Positions 26,228 to 36,043 are shown, counted from the first letter of the stretch. The stretch: 64,000 bases of DNA from Stenotrophomonas maltophilia (GCF_900186865.1 NZ_LT906480.1:3676001-3740000); one strand, 5' to 3'. Translations and numbers: made by a program. Notes: generated from the sequence alone by a model not told the origin.

Positions 26228-26904
26228 TTGGAATCCAGTTGTTCTAGGACGGCCGCAGCCGCCTGTTGTTCGGCAAGCCGCCGCGAGGCGCCTTCGCCCT
26301 CGGTGCTGGCAGCCGGGTCGGCTACGTTGCAGCGTACCCGGAAGTGCTTGGCATGGTCGTCACCGGATTCTGACACCAGTTCATACTGCGGCAACGCCTT
26401 CTGTCGGGCCTGCAGCCATTCCTGCAGGCGGGTCTTGGGGTCCTTCTCGGGACGGCCGGAGGCCGGCAGCGCCTCGATCGAAGCGCTGAACCAGGGCAGT
26501 ACCACCGCCCGGCAGGCCTCGAAGCCGGCATCCAGGTAGATCGCCGCCACCACGGCTTCCACTGCGTCGGCCAGGATCGAGTCGCGGCGATGACCGCCGG
26601 ACTTCATTTCGCCCGGGCCCAGGGTCAGCCGCTCGCCCAACTGCAGGGTGCGCGCGATCACCGCCAACGCACCTTCGCGCACCAGCTCGGCACGGGCACG
26701 GGTCATCGCCCCTTCGTCAGCCTTGGGCCAGCGTCGGTACAACGCCTCGGCCGCCATCATGTTGACGATGCTGTCGCCGAGGAACTCCAGGCGCTCGTTG
26801 TGCGGCGCACCGGCACTGCGATGCGTCAGCGCCTGCTTGAGCAGGGCCGGGTCGCTGAAGGCATGACCGATCAGGTCGCCACGTTGGATGAATTTACTGG
26901 GCAC
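26224..26904 (-). CDS. rnc: Ribonuclease III
   Basis: 226 residues. Signature [15 protein letters not shown] holds the catalytic Glu/Asp residues; a second acidic cluster is in [16 protein letters not shown]. The C-terminal dsRNA-binding domain ends [16 protein letters not shown]. It processes rRNA and other double-stranded RNA. Its start lies 11 bp inside the end of the upstream DUF4845 gene and its stop overlaps era. Confidence 0.96.
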   Translation of the reverse strand: MPSKFIQRGDLIGHAFSDPALLKQALTHRSAGAPHNERLEFLGDSIVNMMAAEALYRRWPKADEGAMTRARAELVREGALAVIARTLQLGERLTLGPGEMKSGGHRRDSILADAVEAVVAAIYLDAGFEACRAVVLPWFSASIEALPASGRPEKDPKTRLQEWLQARQKALPQYELVSESGDDHAKHFRVRCNVADPAASTEGEGASRRLAEQQAAAAVLEQLDSK

Positions 26905-27277
26905 CGCTTCGTGTCAGGTCCTGGGAAGAATCGAATTTGCCAACCACATCGAGATTGCCGATCAGCTGGCGACGCACTTCGTAGTTGACCTTGAGGGTCC
27001 AGCCATTGTCGCGACGGTCGAACTTCACGTTGGCCGGCTTCACATTGTCCGAGTAGTTGATGTACAGGCGCTTGAAGAACAGGTCCTGGATCCGCGACGG
27101 CTCCATGCTGCCCACGCCCGGCTCGTTGGCCAGGCTCTTCATCGCCGAGCGCACGGCGTAGTACTCCTGGTACATCGGGAACAGCTTCATGCCGATGTAG
27201 AGGAAGAAACCGACCACGATCAGGACCGTCAGGAACGAGGTCAGGGTCATGCCGCGCTGCGTGTTCATCGTCTTCAT
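26894..27277 (-). CDS. DUF4845 membrane-anchored protein
   Basis: 127 residues: a short basic N terminus ([12 protein letters not shown]), one transmembrane helix ([17 protein letters not shown], about 14-31) and a periplasmic domain ([36 protein letters not shown]). The pilin-like start with RGMTL is notable, but no other pilin feature is present. This family is regularly found between lepB and rnc in gammaproteobacteria. Function unknown. GGGGAG precedes the ATG, and the open frame further upstream overlaps the lepB 3' end. Confidence 0.85.
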   Translation of the reverse strand: MKTMNTQRGMTLTSFLTVLIVVGFFLYIGMKLFPMYQEYYAVRSAMKSLANEPGVGSMEPSRIQDLFFKRLYINYSDNVKPANVKFDRRDNGWTLKVNYEVRRQLIGNLDVVGKFDSSQDLTRSGAQ

Positions 27278-27329
27278 TGCGTTCTCCCCAGATACGCGTT
27301 GGATGTGAAGGTACTCAGTTGATGCCCGA

Positions 27330-28124
27330 TCAGTTGATGCTCGAGCCGATCCGCGACGGCTCGAAGCCATCCTTGCAGAACCAGCCCTGGCAGTTCAGCC
27401 AGATCAGGAAGGCCTTGCCGCGCAGGTTCTCTTCCGGCAGCAGGCCCCAGAAACGGCCGTCGTCGCTGTTGTCGCGGTTGTCGCCCATCACCAGGTACTT
27501 GCCGGCCGGCACCGTCCACTGGCCCTGGCCGCGCGGGTAGTCGGTCTCCAGCACGGTGTGGGTGCGGCCCGGCAGGTGCTCGACCAGCAGGTTGGCGCCT
27601 TCGCCCTGGCCCTTGTGGCCGGCGTAGATGCCCTTGTTGTCGTACTTCAGCGGCTCGCCATTGAGGATCACGCCGTCGCCTTCGAAGACCACGGTGTCAC
27701 CCGGCACGCCGATCACGCGCTTGATGAAGTTCTCGCCCTTGGCCGGGTCGTTGTCGCTGTGGCCGGGGAAGTGGAATACCACCACGTCGCCACGCGACGG
27801 CTCGCCGAACGGCACGATCCTGGTGTTGCTGATCGGCAGGCGCAGGCCGTAGGAGAACTTGTTGACCAGGATGAAATCGCCGATCAGCAGGTTCGGCATC
27901 ATCGAGCTGGACGGGATCTTGTACGGTTCGGCAATGAAGCTGCGCACGATCAGCACGATCGCCAGCACCGGGAAGAACGCACGCGAGTAATCCACCAGCA
28001 CCGGCTCGGAATCGAGCAGGCCGGCGCGCTGGGCGCGACGCTTGGCGAGGTACAGCTTGTCCGCAAGCAGGATCAGGCCCGAGGCCAGGGTCAGCACGAC
28101 CAGGAGGATCTCAAACAGTTTCAT
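27330..28124 (-). CDS. lepB: Signal peptidase I
   Basis: 264 residues. Two N-terminal membrane segments (about 4-22 and 51-66) anchor a periplasmic catalytic domain with Ser74 in IPSSSMMPNLL and Lys135 in NFIKRVIGVPGD, the Ser-Lys dyad. The conserved GDNRDNSDDGRFWG follows. It cleaves signal peptides of exported proteins. It sits between lepA and DUF4845 in the usual order. Confidence 0.96.
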   Translation of the reverse strand: MKLFEILLVVLTLASGLILLADKLYLAKRRAQRAGLLDSEPVLVDYSRAFFPVLAIVLIVRSFIAEPYKIPSSSMMPNLLIGDFILVNKFSYGLRLPISNTRIVPFGEPSRGDVVVFHFPGHSDNDPAKGENFIKRVIGVPGDTVVFEGDGVILNGEPLKYDNKGIYAGHKGQGEGANLLVEHLPGRTHTVLETDYPRGQGQWTVPAGKYLVMGDNRDNSDDGRFWGLLPEENLRGKAFLIWLNCQGWFCKDGFEPSRIGSSIN

Positions 28125-28178
28125 TCAGGGTCCTTTGCAACGTCACCGGACGACCGGCCCCGCAGGGCCGGTGCGGGA

Positions 28179-29987
28179 TTACTTGTTGTCCATCTGCAGC
28201 ACGGCCAGGAACGCTTCCTGCGGGATCTCCACGCGGCCGACCTGCTTCATGCGCTTCTTGCCTTCCTTCTGCTTTTCCAGAAGCTTCTTCTTGCGCGAAA
28301 CGTCGCCACCATAGCACTTGGCCAGCACGTTCTTGCGCATGGCCTTGACCGTGGTACGGGCGATGATCTGCGAGCCGACCGCAGCCTGGATGGCGACGTC
28401 GAACATCTGGCGCGGAATCAGGTCCTTCATCTTCTCGCACAGCTCGCGGCCACGACGGTCGGCATGGCTGCGGTGCACGATCAGCGACAGTGCGTCGACC
28501 TTGTCGCCGTTGATCAGCACGTCCACGCGCACGAACGGGCCGGCGTCGAAGCGCACGAAGTGGTAGTCCAGCGAGGCGTAGCCACGGCTGACCGACTTCA
28601 GCTTGTCGAAGAAGTCCAGCACCACCTCGGCCATCGGCAGCTCATAGCTGATCTGCACCTGGCTGCCCAGGTAGTTGATGCCGATCTGGCTGCCGCGCTT
28701 TTCTTCGCACAGCTTGATGATGTTGCCGATGTACTCCTCGGGAGTGAGCACGTTGGCACGGATGATCGGCTCGCGGATCTCCTCGACCTGGTTCACCGGC
28801 GGCAGCTTGGCCGGGTTGTCCATGTTGATGATCGAGCCATCGGTCTTCAGGACTTCATACACCACCGTCGGCGCGGTGCTGATCAGGTCCAGGTTGTACT
28901 CGCGCTCCAGTCGCTCCTGCACGATTTCCATGTGCAGCATGCCCAGGAAGCCGCAGCGGAATCCGAAGCCCATCGCCTCGGAGCTTTCCGGCTCGAAACG
29001 CAGCGCGGCATCGTTCAGGCGCAGCTTGTCCAGCGCTTCGCGCAGGTCCGGGTAATCTTCGGCATCGACCGGGAACAGACCGGCGAACACGCGCGGCTGC
29101 ATTTCCTGGAAGCCCGGCAGCGGCTTCGGTGCCGGGTCGCCGGCCAGGGTCAGGGTGTCGCCGACCGGCGCACCGTGCACGTCCTTGATGCTGGCGGTGA
29201 CCCAGCCCACTTCACCGGCACGCAGCGCAGGCAGCACTTTCCGCTTCGGCGTGAACACGCCGACGTTGTCGACCTGGTGGTTGCGGCCGGTGGACATCAC
29301 CTGCAGCTTGTCACCGGCCTTGATCTCGCCCTGCATCACGCGTACCAGCGAGACCACGCCCAGGTAGTTGTCGAACCAGGAGTCGATGATCAGCGCCTGC
29401 AGCTTCTCGGTGTCGCGCGGTGTCGGCGGCGGGATGCGATGCACGATCGCTTCCAGCACGTCCTGCACGTTCAGGCCGGTCTTGGCACTGACCGGCACGG
29501 CGTCGGAGGCGTCGATGCCGATCACGGCCTCGATCTCGGCCTTGGCGCGCTCGATGTCGGCAGTCGGCAGGTCGATCTTGTTGATCACCGGCACCACTTC
29601 CAGGCCCTGCTCCACCGCGGTGTAGCAGTTGGCCACCGACTGCGCTTCCACGCCCTGGGCCGCATCGACCACCAGCAGCGCGCCTTCGCAGGCGGCCAGC
29701 GAGCGGCTGACTTCATAGGAGAAGTCGACGTGGCCGGGGGTGTCGATGAAGTTCAGATGGTAGGTCTGCCCGTCCTTGGCCAGGTACGGCAACGACACCG
29801 ACTGCGCCTTGATCGTGATGCCGCGCTCGCGCTCGATCGGGTTGGAGTCGAGCACCTGCGCTTCCATCTCGCGGGCCTGCAGGCCACCACAGAGCTGGAT
29901 GATGCGGTCGGCCAGCGTGGACTTGCCGTGGTCGACATGGGCGATGATGGAGAAGTTGCGGATGTTCCGCATCGAATCAGAAGACAT
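28179..29987 (-). CDS. lepA: Elongation factor 4 (LepA)
   Basis: 602 residues, normal length. GTPase motifs are [32 protein letters not shown] and NKIDLPTAD; the EF4-specific C-terminal domain is [11 protein letters not shown]...[17 protein letters not shown]. It is a ribosome-binding translational GTPase that back-translocates or remodels stalled ribosomes under stress. It lies 54 bp upstream of lepB and is likely cotranscribed with it. Confidence 0.97.
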
Positions 29988-30088
29988 AGGTGGCGGCGGC
30001 GCGCGGCGTCGTCAGGGTAACGGTCGATTATCGCATGCCCGGCGCCCCACCGCGAAAGCGGACTGCTCGGGCCCCGCCCGGAAAGGCC

Positions 30089-30144
30089 GAAGCCCCGCCA
30101 GGGCGGGGCTTCAGGGGAGACACAGGGGCCGCCGAAGCGGCCCC
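30089..30144 (-). terminator. Two GC hairpins after mucD
   Basis: Stems GAAGCCCCGC/GCGGGGCTTC (30089-30112) and GGGGCCGC/GCGGCCCC with loop CGAA (30125-30144) lie between the mucD stop and lepA. They lack long U tracts, so they may attenuate rather than fully stop transcription into lepA. Confidence 0.6.
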
Positions 30145-30152
30145 GGCAGGCC

Positions 30153-31688
30153 TTACTGGCCGGCCTTGACCGCCACGAAGGCGCTGTTGCCGTTGCCGGT
30201 GCGCACCAGCAGCATCACCACGTCGTCCTTCTTGTAGCTGGACAGCGCCCGGTTCAGGCTCTCCACGCTGCCGACCGGGGTACGGCCGACCTGCAGGATC
30301 ACCATGCCCGGAGACAGGCCGGCATCACGCGCCGCCTGGCCCTTGACTCCGGTGATACGCACGCCTTCGTTGCCATCCAGGCCGAACTGCTTGCGCTGCG
30401 GTGCGGTCAGGTCGCTCACGTCCAGGCCCAGCAGGGCATTGGCGCCGGCCTGCGGTGCCGCATCGGGCCTGGCGGCAGACGCCGCACGGGCATTGCCCTG
30501 ACCGTCTTCGCTCAGCGCCGTGAGCGTGGCGCTGAGGTCGCGCGGCTTGCCGTCGCGGATCACCCCCAGCGTGACCCGGCTGCCCGGTGCCATCGCACCG
30601 ATCAGCGGCGGCAGGTCGGACCAGCTGTTGACCGGGCTGCCGTTGACCGAACGCACCACGTCGCCGATCTGCACACCGGCCTTCTCTGCGGCACTGCCGG
30701 CGACGATCTGGTTGACCAGCGCGCCACGGCTGTCGGGCAGGCCCAGGCCCTGCGCCTTCAGCGCATCGATCGGCTCGACCACCGCACCCAGCTGGCCACG
30801 GGTGACCTTGCCACTCTTTTTGATCTGCTCGACCGCGCTCATCGCCAGGTCGATCGGGATCGCGAAGCTGATGCCCATGTAGCCGCCGGAGGCGGAGAAG
30901 ATCTGCGAGTTGATGCCGACCACTTCGCCGCGGGTGTTCAACAACGGACCGCCGGAGTTGCCCTGGTTGATCGCCACGTCGGTCTGGATGAACGGCACGT
31001 AGCGCTGGTCGGCGCCACCCGTGCTACGCCCCAGTGCACTGACGATACCGGCAGTGACCGAATGGTCGAGCCCGAACGGCGAGCCGATCGCGACAACCCA
31101 CTGGCCGGGCTTCAGCGTATTGGAATCACCCACGCGCACGGTCGGCAGGTTCTTGCCATCGATCTTCAGCAGCGCCACGTCGTACTGCTGGTCGCTGCCC
31201 ACCACCTTGGCGTTGAACTCACGGCTGTCGCCCAGCTTGACCTTCACGTCGCTGGCATCGGCCACCACGTGGTAGTTGGTCAGCACATAGCCATCGGGAG
31301 AAATGATGAAGCCCGAGCCCATGCCGCGGCCCTTGATGCTGGGGCCACCGTCCGGGCCGCCCGGGCCCTGCCCCGGCATCGGGAAGTCCGGGCCGAAGAA
31401 GCGACGGAAGAATTCCGGCATGTCGTCGTCACCGCCCATCGGGCCCCGCGAAGCCTGGCGGTTGGTGCGGACGATGGTGGTGTCGACGTTGACCACACCC
31501 GGCCCGACCTGTTCAACAAGGTTGGTGAAATCGGGCAGGCCGGTAACCAGCGGCTGTGCCGGTGCCCTTGGCGCGGTGGCTGGAGCAGCCTGGGTCGGGG
31601 CGGCCGGAGCCGGTGCCTGCGCGCAGGCCACCAGCGGCAGGGTCAGGGCCAACAGGCCCATGGCCTGCGTGCGGAGTCGGGGAGTCAT
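30153..31688 (-). CDS. mucD: Periplasmic serine protease, DegP/MucD family
   Basis: 511 residues. The signal peptide ends LVACAQ, a possible lipobox with Cys22. Trypsin-like triad: His140 in TNYHVVAD, Asp170 in YDVALLKI and Ser245 in GNSGGPLL. Two PDZ domains follow (about 275-370 and 400-510). It degrades misfolded envelope proteins and, in pseudomonads, restrains sigma-E/AlgU signalling. It is third after rpoE and rseA, the same arrangement as algU-mucA-(B)-D without an rseB/mucB gene. ATG 31688 has CGGAGG 10 bases upstream. Confidence 0.94.
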   Translation of the reverse strand: MTPRLRTQAMGLLALTLPLVACAQAPAPAAPTQAAPATAPRAPAQPLVTGLPDFTNLVEQVGPGVVNVDTTIVRTNRQASRGPMGGDDDMPEFFRRFFGPDFPMPGQGPGGPDGGPSIKGRGMGSGFIISPDGYVLTNYHVVADASDVKVKLGDSREFNAKVVGSDQQYDVALLKIDGKNLPTVRVGDSNTLKPGQWVVAIGSPFGLDHSVTAGIVSALGRSTGGADQRYVPFIQTDVAINQGNSGGPLLNTRGEVVGINSQIFSASGGYMGISFAIPIDLAMSAVEQIKKSGKVTRGQLGAVVEPIDALKAQGLGLPDSRGALVNQIVAGSAAEKAGVQIGDVVRSVNGSPVNSWSDLPPLIGAMAPGSRVTLGVIRDGKPRDLSATLTALSEDGQGNARAASAARPDAAPQAGANALLGLDVSDLTAPQRKQFGLDGNEGVRITGVKGQAARDAGLSPGMVILQVGRTPVGSVESLNRALSSYKKDDVVMLLVRTGNGNSAFVAVKAGQ

Positions 31689-31762
31689 CGGACGGCAACC
31701 TCCGGATCGGATGGAAAGAGGAATACGGGCCCCGCTGACGGCGGGGCGTGAAAGCGCCCGGC

Positions 31763-32644
31763 TCAGTCGCGCGGGCGCGGCGGCACCGGCAGGTCGTCCT
31801 GCAGGCGCGGCTCGAACGGGTAGAAGGCGGCGCCACCGGTATGGGCCGGGAAGCTGGCATTGAGCGCGCCGCCGGCGGCAGGCGCCAGGCTGGAACGCGG
31901 CCACGGCCGCGCCTGCAGCCCACCGACCTCGCCAAACGGCATGTTGCGGCTGCCATTGGCCGGTACGGTCGGGGTCAGCGGCGCCTGCGCAGCAGCCACC
32001 GCGCGTTGCGGCACGTCCTCACGCTGGGCGGCACGCGCGGCCTGCTGGCTGCGGGTGGCACTGGCGCGGCGGGTGTCCTGGCGGCGACCGGCAGTGGCCA
32101 TCGCCAGGGCGGGAGCCGTCGCCACAGCCATCGCGGCCGTGTCTGCAGAGGCTTCGGTAACCGGGGCAGGATCGGTCGGCACGGTCGGCAGCTCCGCCTG
32201 GCTGGCGATCACCTGAGGTGCCAACGGCTCGCCCGGGGTGGCTTCCTTCAGCTTCTCACCGCCCATGAACAGCGCCACCGCCGCCACTGAAGCGGCCAGT
32301 GCGGCACCACCGCCCCAGGCCCGCCAGCCACTGCGACGCACCTGACGGCGCGGCTCGGCCTGCGGCGCAGGCTCGGCGGCGATGGCAGCAGCCACGGCGG
32401 AACTGAACCCGGCCGGGGCCAGTGTCGACGCCTGCCCACGCATCACGTCGCCCAGCAGCTGCCAGCGCTCCTGGCAGCCGGCCAGTTCGGGGTCATGCTC
32501 CATCCGCCGCAGCAGGAAGCGCGCTTCATCGGCGCCCAGCTCGCCATCGACCAGGGCCGACAGCTGCTCGCGATGGCGCTGGTCCAGGCGCTGCCCGGCG
32601 GGCGATTGATGGTTCTGCGATTCGTTGAACGGGTTACTGGTCAT
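31763..32644 (-). CDS. rseA: Anti-sigma-E factor RseA/MucA-like
   Basis: 293 residues. The cytoplasmic sigma-binding domain contains EQLSALVDGELGADEARFLLRRM. One transmembrane helix lies at about 108-127 (ALAASVAAVALFM). The long periplasmic tail is Ala/Pro-rich and of low complexity. It holds sigma-E inactive until regulated proteolysis. The ATG overlaps the rpoE stop by four bases, giving tight stoichiometric coupling. The periplasmic domain is longer than in E. coli RseA (216 residues in total), and no RseB gene follows, so the stress sensor may differ. Confidence 0.9.
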   Translation of the reverse strand: MTSNPFNESQNHQSPAGQRLDQRHREQLSALVDGELGADEARFLLRRMEHDPELAGCQERWQLLGDVMRGQASTLAPAGFSSAVAAAIAAEPAPQAEPRRQVRRSGWRAWGGGAALAASVAAVALFMGGEKLKEATPGEPLAPQVIASQAELPTVPTDPAPVTEASADTAAMAVATAPALAMATAGRRQDTRRASATRSQQAARAAQREDVPQRAVAAAQAPLTPTVPANGSRNMPFGEVGGLQARPWPRSSLAPAAGGALNASFPAHTGGAAFYPFEPRLQDDLPVPPRPRD

Positions 32645-33261
32645 ACGCGGCTCTTCTCACGGGTGGCGCTGCCGATGTCCAACAGCGGCCGGAGTTCGGT
32701 GTCGATCGCCTCGCGCGCCCGGAAGATCCGTGAACGCACGGTGCCGATCGGGCACCCCATTTTCTGCGCGATTTCCTCGTAGCTCAGGCCTTCCACCTCG
32801 CGCAGGGTGATCGCCGACCGGAGCTCTTCCGGCAGCGCGTTGACGGCTTTCATCACCGTCTGTTCCAGCTCCTGGCGCATCAACTCGCGTTCGGGCGTGT
32901 CGGTGTCGCGCAGGCGCGTACCACTGTCGAACTGTTCGGCATCGCCGATGTCGATGTCATCGGTCGGTGGCCGTCGATTGTGTGAAGCCAGGTAGTTTTT
33001 GGCGGTATTCACGGCGATTCGATGCAACCAGGTTGAGAACTGGGCGTCGCCACGGAAACTTCCGATCGCGCGATAGGCGCGGATGAAAGTGTCCTGGGCG
33101 ACGTCCTGACATTCGCTCCAGTCGGCGATGTAGCGGCCGACAAGGGCCACCACGCGATGCTGGTACTTGCGCACCAGGACATCGAACGCGGCGCTCTCGC
33201 CGTGCTGCACGCGCCGGACCAGTTCCAGATCCAGCTCCTGTGGTGTATCAACCTCGGCCAT
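32641..33261 (-). CDS. rpoE: RNA polymerase sigma factor RpoE (AlgU-type)
   Basis: 206 residues, an ECF sigma factor. Region 2 is DVAQDTFIRAYRAIGSFRGDAQFSTWLHRIAVN and region 4 is LPEELRSAITLREVEGLSYEEIAQKMGCPIGTVRSRIFRARE, quoted in parts by key residues Asp-Val-Ala-Gln-Asp, Trp-Leu and Gly-Thr-Val-Arg. It directs the extracytoplasmic stress response. The frame runs far upstream, but MAEVDTPQELDLELVRRVQ is the family start. A sigma-E-like promoter lies 41 bp upstream, suggesting autoregulation. It heads the rseA-mucD operon. Confidence 0.96.
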   Translation of the reverse strand: MAEVDTPQELDLELVRRVQHGESAAFDVLVRKYQHRVVALVGRYIADWSECQDVAQDTFIRAYRAIGSFRGDAQFSTWLHRIAVNTAKNYLASHNRRPPTDDIDIGDAEQFDSGTRLRDTDTPERELMRQELEQTVMKAVNALPEELRSAITLREVEGLSYEEIAQKMGCPIGTVRSRIFRAREAIDTELRPLLDIGSATREKSRV

Positions 33262-33301
33262 GAGGGGCCGCACTCCTGTCAGCCCAACCGACGTCGGGCA
33301 A

Positions 33302-33329
33302 TGAGACTGCCAATCCCGGGAAAAGTTCA
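33302..33329 (-). promoter_or_regulatory. Candidate sigma-E promoter of rpoE
   Basis: On the minus strand TGAACTT is followed by a 16-bp spacer and TCTCA, close to the sigma-E consensus GGAACTT-N16-TCTRA. It ends 41 bp before the rpoE ATG. Confidence 0.65.
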
Positions 33330-33496
33330 GTCGCCGATCACCCGGCGCCGCACCAGCTTTTAACCACCGTTCCGTTAGCGTTCCGGTCCACGGCCATGGA
33401 TCCGGGGTCGCCACTCCCCTGCTATTGGGATTTGACGCGGGGGAAACAACCTCTGGATCATAGCCGCTTCTCCATACACAACCGGATGGAACGTCC

Positions 33497-35560
33497 ATGC
33501 TCTCAGGCTTCGATGGTCTCCGCTTCAGCCACTGGCACCCCGAGATCCGCGACGACGGCGTGGTGGTCCTCTCCCTGGATCGCCAGGACAGCAGCGTCAA
33601 TGCCATGTCGCAGGATGTGCTGCTGGAGCTGGGTGACCTGCTTGAGCGCATTGCACTGGACCCGCCCAAGGGCGTGGTGATCCAGTCGCTGAAGAAAGCC
33701 GGCTTCATTGCCGGGGCGGACCTGAAGGAGTTCCAGGAGTTCGACCGTCGCGGCACCGTCAACGACGCCATCCGCCGCGGCCAGGCTACCTACCAGAAGC
33801 TGGCCGAGCTGCCCTGCCCCACCGTGGCGGCCATCCACGGCCATTGCCTGGGCGGCGGCACCGAGCTGGCGCTGGCCTGCCGCTATCGCGTGGCCTCCAA
33901 TGACAGCAGCACCCGCATCGGCCTGCCGGAAACCCAGCTGGGCATCTTCCCGGGCTGGGGCGGCAGCGCGCGACTGCCGCAGCTGGTCGGCGCACCCGCG
34001 GCAATGGACATGATGCTGACCGGCCGTACGCTGTCGGCCTCGGCCGCGCGTGGCATCGGGCTGGTCGACAAGGTGGTGGCACCGGCCGTGGTGCTCGACA
34101 CCGCCGTGGCGCTGGCGCTGTCCGGCACCACGCGCCCGTTCAAGCAGCGCGCGACGGCCTGGGCCACCAACACCTGGCTGGCACGCACGCTGCTGGCACC
34201 GCAGATGGTCAAGCAGGTCGCACGCAAGGCCAAGAAGGACCAGTATCCGGCGCCCTACGCGCTGATCAGCACCTGGCAGCGCAGTGGCGGCAAGCCGATC
34301 CAGGCGCGTTTGGACGCCGAGCGCCGCGCGGTGGTGAAGCTGGCCAGCACCCCCACCGCGCGCAACCTGATCCGCATTTTCTTCCTGACCGAACGCCTGA
34401 AGGGCCTCGGTGGTGGTGATTCCGGCATCCGCCACGTGCACGTGGTCGGCGCCGGCGTGATGGGCGGTGACATCGCCGCCTGGGCCGCCTACAAGGGCTT
34501 TGAAGTGACTCTCCAGGACCGCGAGCAGCGCTTCATCGACCCCGCCATGGAGCGCGCGCAGGCGCTGTTCGCCAAGAAGGTGCGCGACGAGAGCAAGCGC
34601 CCCGCCGTGGCCGCGCGCCTGCGTGCCGACCTAGAAGGCAACGGCGTGGCCGAGGCCGACCTGGTGATCGAAGCGATCATCGAGAACCCGGAAGCCAAGC
34701 GTGCGCTGTACCAGACGCTGGAACCGAAGATGAAGCTGGACGCGCTGCTGACCACCAACACCTCGTCGATTCCGCTGGTGGAACTGCGCGACCACATCCA
34801 GCGCCCGGCGCAGTTCGCTGGCCTGCACTACTTCAACCCGGTGGCGCAGATGCCACTGGTGGAGATCATCCACCACGACGGCATGGCGCCGGAGACCGAG
34901 CGCCGCCTGGCCGCGTTCTGCAAGGCGCTGGGCAAGTTCCCGGTACCTGTGGCCGGCAGCCCGGGCTTCCTGGTCAACCGTGTGCTGTTCCCGTACATGC
35001 TGGAAGCCGCCACCGCGTATGCCGAAGGCATTCCGGGCCCGGTGATCGACAGGGCCGCGGTGAAGTTCGGCATGCCGATGGGCCCGATCGAACTGATCGA
35101 CACCGTCGGCCTGGACGTGGCCGCCGGCGTCGGCCGCGAACTGGCGCCGTTCCTGGGCCTGCAGATTCCAGCGGCCTTGCAGACGGTGGAACCGGACAAG
35201 CGCGGCAAGAAGGACGGCCAGGGCATCTATACCTGGGAAAACGGCAAGCCGAAGAAGCCGGACGTGGCCAGCGATTACCAGGCCCCGGCCGATCTGGAGG
35301 ACCGCCTGATCCTGCCGCTGTTGAACGAGGCGGTGGCGTGCCTGCACGAAGGCGTTGTGGCCGATGCGGACCTGCTGGATGCCGGCGTGATCTTCGGTAC
35401 CGGCTTTGCCCCGTTCCGCGGTGGTCCGATCCAGCACATCCGTGCGGTCGGTGCCGATGCGATCGTCGAGCGGCTGAAGGCACTGCAGCAGCGTCACGGT
35501 GACCGCTTCGCCCCGCGCCCGGGCTGGGACAACCCCACCCTGCGCGAACCGGTGGTTTGA
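33497..35560 (+). CDS. Multifunctional fatty-acid oxidation enzyme (enoyl-CoA hydratase / 3-hydroxyacyl-CoA dehydrogenase)
   Basis: 687 residues, FadJ/FadB-alpha-like. The crotonase domain (1-200) has GHCLGGGTELALACRYRV and GLPETQLGIFPGWGGSARL with the catalytic Glu. The NAD-binding domain starts at VVGAGVMGGDIAAWAAYKG. The dehydrogenase catalytic His is in GLHYFNPVAQMPLVE, followed by SPGFLVNRVLFPYMLE. It hydrates enoyl-CoA and oxidises 3-hydroxyacyl-CoA in beta-oxidation. No fadA is adjacent; the thiolase at 6 kb could serve but need not. TTGACG at 33432 may be its -35 box. It is divergent from rpoE. Confidence 0.92.
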   Translation: MLSGFDGLRFSHWHPEIRDDGVVVLSLDRQDSSVNAMSQDVLLELGDLLERIALDPPKGVVIQSLKKAGFIAGADLKEFQEFDRRGTVNDAIRRGQATYQKLAELPCPTVAAIHGHCLGGGTELALACRYRVASNDSSTRIGLPETQLGIFPGWGGSARLPQLVGAPAAMDMMLTGRTLSASAARGIGLVDKVVAPAVVLDTAVALALSGTTRPFKQRATAWATNTWLARTLLAPQMVKQVARKAKKDQYPAPYALISTWQRSGGKPIQARLDAERRAVVKLASTPTARNLIRIFFLTERLKGLGGGDSGIRHVHVVGAGVMGGDIAAWAAYKGFEVTLQDREQRFIDPAMERAQALFAKKVRDESKRPAVAARLRADLEGNGVAEADLVIEAIIENPEAKRALYQTLEPKMKLDALLTTNTSSIPLVELRDHIQRPAQFAGLHYFNPVAQMPLVEIIHHDGMAPETERRLAAFCKALGKFPVPVAGSPGFLVNRVLFPYMLEAATAYAEGIPGPVIDRAAVKFGMPMGPIELIDTVGLDVAAGVGRELAPFLGLQIPAALQTVEPDKRGKKDGQGIYTWENGKPKKPDVASDYQAPADLEDRLILPLLNEAVACLHEGVVADADLLDAGVIFGTGFAPFRGGPIQHIRAVGADAIVERLKALQQRHGDRFAPRPGWDNPTLREPVV

Positions 35561-35594
35561 GTTTATCGGCCGGGCCTGCGGCCCGGCACCCGCG

Positions 35595-35617
35595 GTAGTG
35601 CCGGCCGCTGGCCGGCA
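35595..35617 (+). repeat. SMAG repeat (GTAG-TGCCGGCC type)
   Basis: GTAG followed by TGCCGGCC-GCT-GGCCGGCA, the main SMAG palindrome in this window. Confidence 0.88.
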
Positions 35618-35669
35618 ACCTCAAAAGCCAGAGCCAGAGCAACAGCCGGCTCTGGCTTTTCTGTTTGTT

Positions 35670-35775
35670 GGGCGGGGCGGTGTGGGCAGGCAGGACACGC
35701 CGTAAACCCATCCATGGGGGCTCGGTGGCGCCATCCATGGCGCCAACGGTCCTGCCTGCCCACACCGCCCCACCC
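35670..35775 (+). repeat. Branched hairpin C
   Basis: Arms of 27 bp with one mismatch (35670-35696 with 35749-35775; core GTGTGGGCAGGCAGGAC). The core is ACGCCGTAAA, CCC-ATCCAT-GGG, GGCTCGGT, GGCGCC-ATCCAT-GGCGCC and AACG. The outer stem sequence differs from A and B but still pairs. Confidence 0.85.
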
Positions 35776-35947
35776 CTGACAGTTTCCCGGTGACGGTCGG
35801 TGAATCTCGATTCCGGTGTGGATCACTACGAACGGGTGGGTGGCTACCTGGGCCGCCACCAGGAGCAAAGCAACCAGCGTTTGATTTTGACTTTGATTTT
35901 CTTTTTTCTTCTCCGTGGCTGGACGCACACGGAAACTGTCAGAGGTC

Positions 35948-36043
35948 GGGCGGGGTGGATTCGCGGGGGTGTCCGCGGCATGGATGCCGCGGCCAAGCCT
36001 CCACGGACGGATTCACGGCGTCCCCCGCGAACCCACCCCGCCC
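35948..36043 (-). repeat. Branched hairpin D
   Basis: Arms of 22 bp with one mismatch (35948-35969 with 36022-36043; core GTGGATTCGCGGGGG). On the minus strand the first inner stem is TCC-GTCCGT-GGA, a compensated change from CCC/GGG. It faces hairpin C at 172 bp. Confidence 0.85.
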
